A program made the position numbers and the translations under genes. The notes below the pieces were generated by a model that saw nothing but the letters and a program-made list of their open reading frames with translations, did no database searches and was not told the origin of the DNA. From Xanthobacteraceae bacterium (GTDB lineage: Bacteria; Pseudomonadota; Alphaproteobacteria; Rhizobiales; Xanthobacteraceae), in contig JASHRR010001312.1 of the NCBI GenBank assembly GCA_030037185.1, forward strand, positions 1 through 9,657: a DNA stretch of 9,657 nucleotides. Reading direction: 5' to 3'. Below are positions 6,194 to 9,657 of the stretch, one piece after another; within the stretch, counting starts at the first letter, position 1; each line of letters begins with the position of its first letter.

Positions 6194-8071
6194 TCACACC
6201 GCCCAACAGGCGCAGCCGAGCGGGCCCCAGAATGATCTGAGATCCGCGATCGGCACTTTGCTCGACCACGCTTTTGCATGGCTGTGGCTATGGATCGGAC
6301 AGGCGCTGGCGCAATTGCAGGCCAGGGCCAGTCGTTGCGAGGAGATCGAACTGGCCGCGCGGCCGCCATCGCTCCACGCCCCATAGCCGCCGAACGTGCG
6401 CACCGGCGACCAGTCCGGCATTGCGGGCGGCAGCGAAGCCGCATCATGACTCGCGAAATCGCCTGCGCCATATACAACTTTTCCGCCGACGATGGTCAGC
6501 TCCGACGTGATGTCGGCGATCTCGTCGTCTGCGCAAGAGAAGTAGTCTCGATCGGGGACGATCAGGTCGGCAAACTGGCCGACCTGGATCCGTCCCTTCT
6601 TGCCTTCCTCGTTCGAGAACCAGGTGACGTTCTCGGTCCACATGCCCAGCGCGGTCTCGCGATCGAGGCAGTTGCGCTGCGGGTAGAGGCGGGTCCCGCC
6701 GACCGTCTTACCGGTAACGAGCCAAGCCAGAGAGACCCAGGGATTATAGGAAGCGACGCGCGTGGCATCGGTGCCGGCCGACACCTTGAGGCCTTTTTGC
6801 AGCATCCTGGCGAACGGCGGCGTCGCCTGGGCCGCCTCGCAGCCATAACGTTCGACGAAATACTCGCCCTGATAGGCCATGCGGTGCTGCACGGCGATGC
6901 CGCCGCCGAGCGCGGCAATGCGGTCGATCGAGCGCTCCGAGATTGTCTCGGCATGGTCGAAGAACCAGTTCAGGCCGGCGAGCGGGATATCGCGATCGAC
7001 GCGCTCGAACACGTCGAGCGCGCGGGCGATCGTCTCGTCGTAGGTCGCGTGCAGCCGCCACGGCCAGCGGTTCTCGGCGAGGATGCGCACAACGCCCTCA
7101 AGCTCGTTCTCCATTTCCGGCGGCATATCGGGCCGCGGCTGGCGGAAGTCCTCAAAATCGGCCGCCGAGAACACGAGCATCTCACCGGCGCCGTTGTGCC
7201 GGAAATAGTCGTCGCCCTGCTTATATTTTGAGCTCTTGGTCCAGTTCAGGAAGTCCGCCTTCTCGGCCTTCGGCTTCTGCGTGAAGAGGTTGTAGGCGAG
7301 CCGGATAGTGAGCTCGCCCTGTTCACTCAATTTCTGGATGACGGCGTAGTCTTGCGGATAATTCTGAAAACCGCCTCCGGCGTCGATGGCGCCGGTGACG
7401 CCGAGCCGGTTGAGCTCGCGCATGAAATGGCGGGTCGAGTTGAGCTGGTAGTCGAAGGGCAGCTTCGGGCCGTTGGCCAGCGTCGCGTAGAGGATGCCGG
7501 CATTGGGCTTCGCAAGCAGGAGCCCGGTCGGATTGCCCGCCGCATCGCGAACAACTTCGTCGGCGGGCGGGTCTGGAGTGTCTTTGGTATAGCCGACGGC
7601 CCGCAACGCAGCACCGTTCAGCAGGGCGCGATCGTAGAGGTGTAGCAGGAAGACCGGCGTCTCCGGTGCGGTTGCGTTGATCTCCTCGATCGTCGGCAGG
7701 CGTTTTTCTTCGAATTGGTGGGCCGTGAAGCCGCCGATCACGCGAACCCATTGCGGCGGCGGGGTCACCGCGACCTGGCGCGCCAACATCGCCATCGCGT
7801 CGGCGAGGCTTCGCACGCCGTCCCAGCGCAGCTCCATGTTGAAGTTGAGCCCGCCACGAATGATGTGCAGGTGATTGTCGATGAGGCCGGGAAGGGCCCG
7901 GCGGGCACGCAGGTCAATGATCCGCGTCGAAGGGCCGGCAAGCGGCATCACGTCCCTGTCTAGACCGACCGCAGTGAACACACCATCGGTGATCGCAACC
8001 GTGGTAGCGGCCGGGTTTGTGCGCTCGAGCGTCGTAATACGTCCATTCCTCAGGATCAAGTCGGCGGCCAT
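6194..8071 (-). CDS. YtcJ-like amidohydrolase (amidohydrolase 3 family) with Cys/His-rich tail
   Basis: A 625-aa metal-dependent hydrolase of the amidohydrolase superfamily, amidohydrolase 3/YtcJ group. The N-terminal beta-sandwich strand reads ADLILRNGRITTLE (3-16) and leads to LPGLIDNHLHI (60-70), where H67 and H69 are metal ligands. Further expected ligands are H341 (WRLHATYDE), H373 (FFDHAETIS) and D435 (SAGTDATR). The barrel is followed by the return of the beta-sandwich, GRIQVGQFADLIVPDRD (493-509) and LTIVGGKVVYG (525-535). After about residue 565 comes a tail of about 60 residues with C585, C587, C591, three alternating His (594, 596, 598) and a terminal GCACWAV with C620 and C622. 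The ATG at 8071 is chosen because a GAGG site lies 7 nt upstream and homology starts there, although the frame stays open upstream. It probably cleaves an amide, carbamate or related C-N bond in the cytoplasm; the substrate is unknown. Confidence 0.88.
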   Translation of the reverse strand: MAADLILRNGRITTLERTNPAATTVAITDGVFTAVGLDRDVMPLAGPSTRIIDLRARRALPGLIDNHLHIIRGGLNFNMELRWDGVRSLADAMAMLARQVAVTPPPQWVRVIGGFTAHQFEEKRLPTIEEINATAPETPVFLLHLYDRALLNGAALRAVGYTKDTPDPPADEVVRDAAGNPTGLLLAKPNAGILYATLANGPKLPFDYQLNSTRHFMRELNRLGVTGAIDAGGGFQNYPQDYAVIQKLSEQGELTIRLAYNLFTQKPKAEKADFLNWTKSSKYKQGDDYFRHNGAGEMLVFSAADFEDFRQPRPDMPPEMENELEGVVRILAENRWPWRLHATYDETIARALDVFERVDRDIPLAGLNWFFDHAETISERSIDRIAALGGGIAVQHRMAYQGEYFVERYGCEAAQATPPFARMLQKGLKVSAGTDATRVASYNPWVSLAWLVTGKTVGGTRLYPQRNCLDRETALGMWTENVTWFSNEEGKKGRIQVGQFADLIVPDRDYFSCADDEIADITSELTIVGGKVVYGAGDFASHDAASLPPAMPDWSPVRTFGGYGAWSDGGRAASSISSQRLALACNCASACPIHSHSHAKAWSSKVPIADLRSFWGPLGCACWAV

Positions 8072-8221
8072 CTGCGAACCTCGCTGTCTTTGGCGGAGTG
8101 TCCTGGCCTTTGTGGGCAACTCGCCGAAGATGTGCGGCATGCGATCGGTCTTGACCCAGCCGATGGGGATCGGCTCGCCGGCCGTCAACCGTTTGACCAT
8201 GGGCACGACCTGCTCACCCAT
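8072..8221 (-). pseudogene. Coding-like 50-codon segment in the spacer, possible gene remnant
   Basis: The 161-bp gap between the alpha/beta hydrolase stop and the amidohydrolase start is open in the amidohydrolase frame. Its first 36 codons (8114-8221) end almost entirely in G or C, as real genes here do, and read MGEQVVPMVKRL, then GWVKTDRMPHIFGELP. After that the codons become irregular. No ribosome binding site precedes the ATG at 8221, and the amidohydrolase family starts at 8071, so neither a separate small gene nor an N-terminal extension is well supported. It may be the 3' end of an older gene whose front was replaced when the alpha/beta hydrolase arrived. GEQVVPMVKRL faintly recalls the C-terminal helix of luciferase-like flavin monooxygenases, but this is a guess. 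Confidence 0.3.
8079..8082 (-). promoter_or_regulatory. Ribosome binding site deciding the amidohydrolase start
   Basis: The minus strand reads AGCGAGGTTCGCAG before the ATG at 8071, placing GAGG 7 nt upstream. Because the frame is open far upstream, this site and the family N-terminus are what fix the start. Confidence 0.6.
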
Positions 8222-8232
8222 CGTTTGAAAAA

Positions 8233-9054
8233 TCAGGACTTGATGAATTCGAGCAGGTCGCGGTTGACCTTGTCCTTTTCGGTCGTGCACATGCCATGCG
8301 AGCCGCCTTCGTAGATCTTCAGCTCCGCGTTCTTGACCAGTTTGGCGGAGAGCATCGCCGAAGCCGCGATGGGAACGATCTGGTCGTCGTTGCCGTGAAG
8401 GATCAAGGTCGGTACGTCGATCTTTTTCAGGTCCTCCGTCATGTCGGTCTCCGAGAACGCCTTGATGCAGAAATAACAGGCCGGCATGCCGGCCATCATG
8501 CCTTGGAGCCAGAACGACTCACGCACGCCTTCGGACACCTTTGCGCCTTGACGGTTGTACCCATAGAACGGAATTGTCAGGTCCTTGAAGAATTGCGAAC
8601 GGTCGGCGACAACAGCCGCCCTAATTTGGTCGAAGGACTCGATAGGAGTACCCAGTGGATTGCTGGCGCTCCTGACCATGACGGGCGGCACTGCGCCAAT
8701 TAGGACGGCCTTTCCGACGCGCTTTGTGCCATGACGTCCGATGTAGCGGGCAACCTCGCCGCCGCCGGTGGAATGGCCAACGTGAATCGCATCCCTCAAG
8801 TCGAGCGTCTCGGCCAACTCGGCCAGGTCATCGGCGTAAGTGTCCATATCGTTGCCGCGCCACGGCTGACTAGACCGGCCATGCCCCCGGCGGTCGTGCG
8901 CAATGACGCGATAGCCATGTGCTGCCAAGAAGAACATCTGATCTTCAAAGGCGTCCGAGGTGAGCGGCCACCCATGGCTGAACACCACCGGCTGACCATT
9001 GCCCCAGTCTTTGTAGTAGATCTGCGTGCCGTCTTTTGTCGTCAGTGTACCCAC
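8233..9054 (-). CDS. Alpha/beta hydrolase, non-heme chloroperoxidase/arylesterase type
   Basis: A 273-aa cytoplasmic alpha/beta-fold hydrolase very like the cofactor-free (non-heme) chloroperoxidases, which act as esterases and can make peracids. In order: [10 protein letters not shown] (27-36) with the oxyanion-hole region, [10 protein letters not shown] (53-62), the nucleophile elbow GHSTGGGE (93-100) with Ser95, HGNDDQIVP (220-228) with Asp224, and GGSHGM (250-255) with His253, completing the Ser-Asp-His triad. Length is typical of the family (about 273-280 aa). The start is GTG at 9054, not the in-frame ATG at 9111: GGAGG lies 8 nt before the GTG, nothing precedes the ATG, and the family normally starts with the [17 protein letters not shown] strand. 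It is the first gene after the AraC regulator and lies 161 bp before the amidohydrolase. The natural substrate is unknown. Confidence 0.92.
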   Translation of the reverse strand: MGTLTTKDGTQIYYKDWGNGQPVVFSHGWPLTSDAFEDQMFFLAAHGYRVIAHDRRGHGRSSQPWRGNDMDTYADDLAELAETLDLRDAIHVGHSTGGGEVARYIGRHGTKRVGKAVLIGAVPPVMVRSASNPLGTPIESFDQIRAAVVADRSQFFKDLTIPFYGYNRQGAKVSEGVRESFWLQGMMAGMPACYFCIKAFSETDMTEDLKKIDVPTLILHGNDDQIVPIAASAMLSAKLVKNAELKIYEGGSHGMCTTEKDKVNRDLLEFIKS

Positions 9055-9062
9055 CGTGCGAT

Positions 9063-9067
9063 CCTCC
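9063..9067 (-). promoter_or_regulatory. Ribosome binding site deciding a GTG start for the alpha/beta hydrolase
   Basis: GGAGG on the minus strand, 8 nt before GTG at 9054. The alternative ATG at 9111 has no such site. Confidence 0.75.
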
Positions 9068-9127
9068 GGGACTTCGCTCCGAGATGAGGCGTCTTGCGCA
9101 CGCCTTGACATTTGCAGTTCACGAGAT

Positions 9128-9157
9128 ATTCAACGCTTCGTTGCGCGGACGGCTCAA
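9128..9157 (-). promoter_or_regulatory. Possible sigma-70 promoter for the alpha/beta hydrolase
   Basis: On the minus strand TTGAGC (9157-9152) and TTGAAT (9133-9128) are separated by 18 nt, each matching four of six consensus positions. A start near 9121 would leave a leader of roughly 65 nt. The match is weak and rests on position between the regulator and the hydrolase. Confidence 0.25.
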
Positions 9158-9224
9158 CACGGTCCACCCACGCACACCTGTTGGGCTGAATTATCTCACT
9201 GGCTCTCGAGATCGGATTGCACCC

Positions 9225-9270
9225 GCTTGCTATTCGTGGAACGAAAATGATGAATTGCTTGGCTTCGTGG
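9225..9270. promoter_or_regulatory. Imperfect direct repeat, candidate AraC-type operator
   Basis: GCTTG-cta-TTCGTGG (9225-9239) is repeated as GCTTG-gc-TTCGTGG (9257-9270). The copies start 32 bp apart, about three helical turns, so they face the same side of the DNA. They lie upstream of the possible hydrolase promoter and just downstream of the AraC-family gene. AraC-family proteins commonly bind direct repeats through their two helix-turn-helix motifs, which makes an operator reasonable, but the core is short and chance cannot be excluded. Confidence 0.35.
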
Positions 9271-9314
9271 GCATAACGAAGTTTCTCGCGACAGATGCCG
9301 GCCGGTAAACCACG

Positions 9315-9657
9315 TCAGTTTCGTCTGGCATCCCGCCACGCCCGCGGCGTCGATCCGACGTGACGGGAAAACGCGCGCGTGAGATGACTTTGATCCGCGA
9401 ATCCGCAGGCCGACGCAATCTCTGCGATGCTTGTATTGGTGCGGAGCAAAAGGTCTTTAGCCCGCTCGACACGTTCTTCTAACAGCCATCGATGTGGCGG
9501 TTTTCCGGTCGTCCGTCGAAAAGCCCGTGCGAAATGCGCTGACGACAGTCCGCACGCTTTAGCGAGATCGTGCAACGAGATCTCACCACATAGATTTGCG
9601 ATCAACATTTCCTTCGCAAGCTTTTCACGGCCAGGCGAAAGACCGCCACTGGCTCGC
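9315..9657 (-). CDS. AraC-family transcriptional regulator, C-terminal part (cut by window edge)
   Basis: The last 113 or so codons of an AraC/XylS-family regulator; the frame stays open to the right edge, so the N-terminus is outside the window. Both DNA-binding helix-turn-helix motifs are complete: LHDLAKACGLSSAHFARAFRR, and IAEIASACGFADQSHLTRAF followed by GSTPRAWR, the conserved family ending. Upstream of these, GGLSPGREKLAKEML matches the linker usually seen before the DNA-binding domain, which argues that an internal ATG at 9608 is not the true start. The effector-binding domain, if present, cannot be seen. It is transcribed in the same direction as the hydrolase gene 260 bp downstream and is the obvious candidate to control it and perhaps the genes beyond. 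Confidence 0.9.
   Translation of the reverse strand, partial: RASGGLSPGREKLAKEMLIANLCGEISLHDLAKACGLSSAHFARAFRRTTGKPPHRWLLEERVERAKDLLLRTNTSIAEIASACGFADQSHLTRAFSRHVGSTPRAWRDARRN

Noticed and set aside
6011..6235. Plus-strand small ORF in the 261-bp spacer
   Set aside because: It lacks a clear ribosome binding site, overlaps the amidohydrolase 3' end and has no recognisable product.
6278..7231. Long plus-strand open frame (317 codons) inside the amidohydrolase gene
   Set aside because: It lies antisense to a gene with complete family motifs and metal ligands; long antisense frames are common in GC-rich DNA, and the translation is Arg/Gly-rich with no recognisable domain.
9055..9111. ATG start for the alpha/beta hydrolase at 9111
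   Set aside because: No ribosome binding site precedes it, and the family N-terminus begins at the GTG at 9054, which has GGAGG 8 nt upstream.
9105..9133. Plus-strand TTGACA as a divergent promoter
   Set aside because: The -10 at the right spacing is poor and there is no plus-strand gene for it to serve; it would run antisense into the AraC-type gene.

Overview
The window is 9.66 kb of high-GC DNA. Every gene I can support lies on the minus strand, so transcription runs from the right edge towards the left. Gene content (SoxC/SoxD-type sulfite or sulfane dehydrogenase, AraC regulator, YtcJ-like amidohydrolase, YcaC-like hydrolase, EmrAB-type pump), strongly G/C-biased third codon positions and clear GGAGG-type ribosome binding sites suggest an alphaproteobacterium of the Bradyrhizobium/Rhodopseudomonas kind. 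That assignment is inference from recall of similar proteins, not a database result.

Layout in transcription order (right to left): the C-terminal part of an AraC-family regulator cut by the window edge (9315-9657); a 260-bp spacer with a possible promoter and a direct repeat; a non-heme chloroperoxidase/esterase-like alpha/beta hydrolase (8233-9054, GTG start); a 161-bp spacer that still carries a coding-like signature; a YtcJ-like amidohydrolase with a Cys/His-rich tail (6194-8071); a 261-bp spacer with no supported gene; a YcaC-like isochorismatase-family hydrolase (5303-5932); a 69-bp spacer with stacked palindromes; a SoxC-like molybdopterin dehydrogenase (3923-5233) overlapping a monoheme SoxD-like cytochrome c (3370-3936); a DHA2-type MFS exporter (1709-3328) overlapping its HlyD/EmrA-type membrane fusion partner (510-1712); a strong hairpin (438-456); and a small secreted protein of unknown function (56-313).

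Two modules stand out. The soxC-soxD-MFS-HlyD block is tightly packed (14-nt overlap, 41-nt gap, 4-nt overlap) and is probably one transcript. It would make a periplasmic Mo/heme dehydrogenase and a tripartite-type efflux pump together. The upstream trio of cytoplasmic hydrolases has wider spacers but the same orientation, with an AraC regulator at its head. A working hypothesis is a catabolic/detoxification locus: hydrolases act on an organic (perhaps sulfur- or nitrogen-containing) compound, the SoxCD-like enzyme oxidises a released sulfur species, and the pump exports the compound or its products. The sequence does not show the substrate. No insertion sequence, tRNA, rRNA or CRISPR array was seen.
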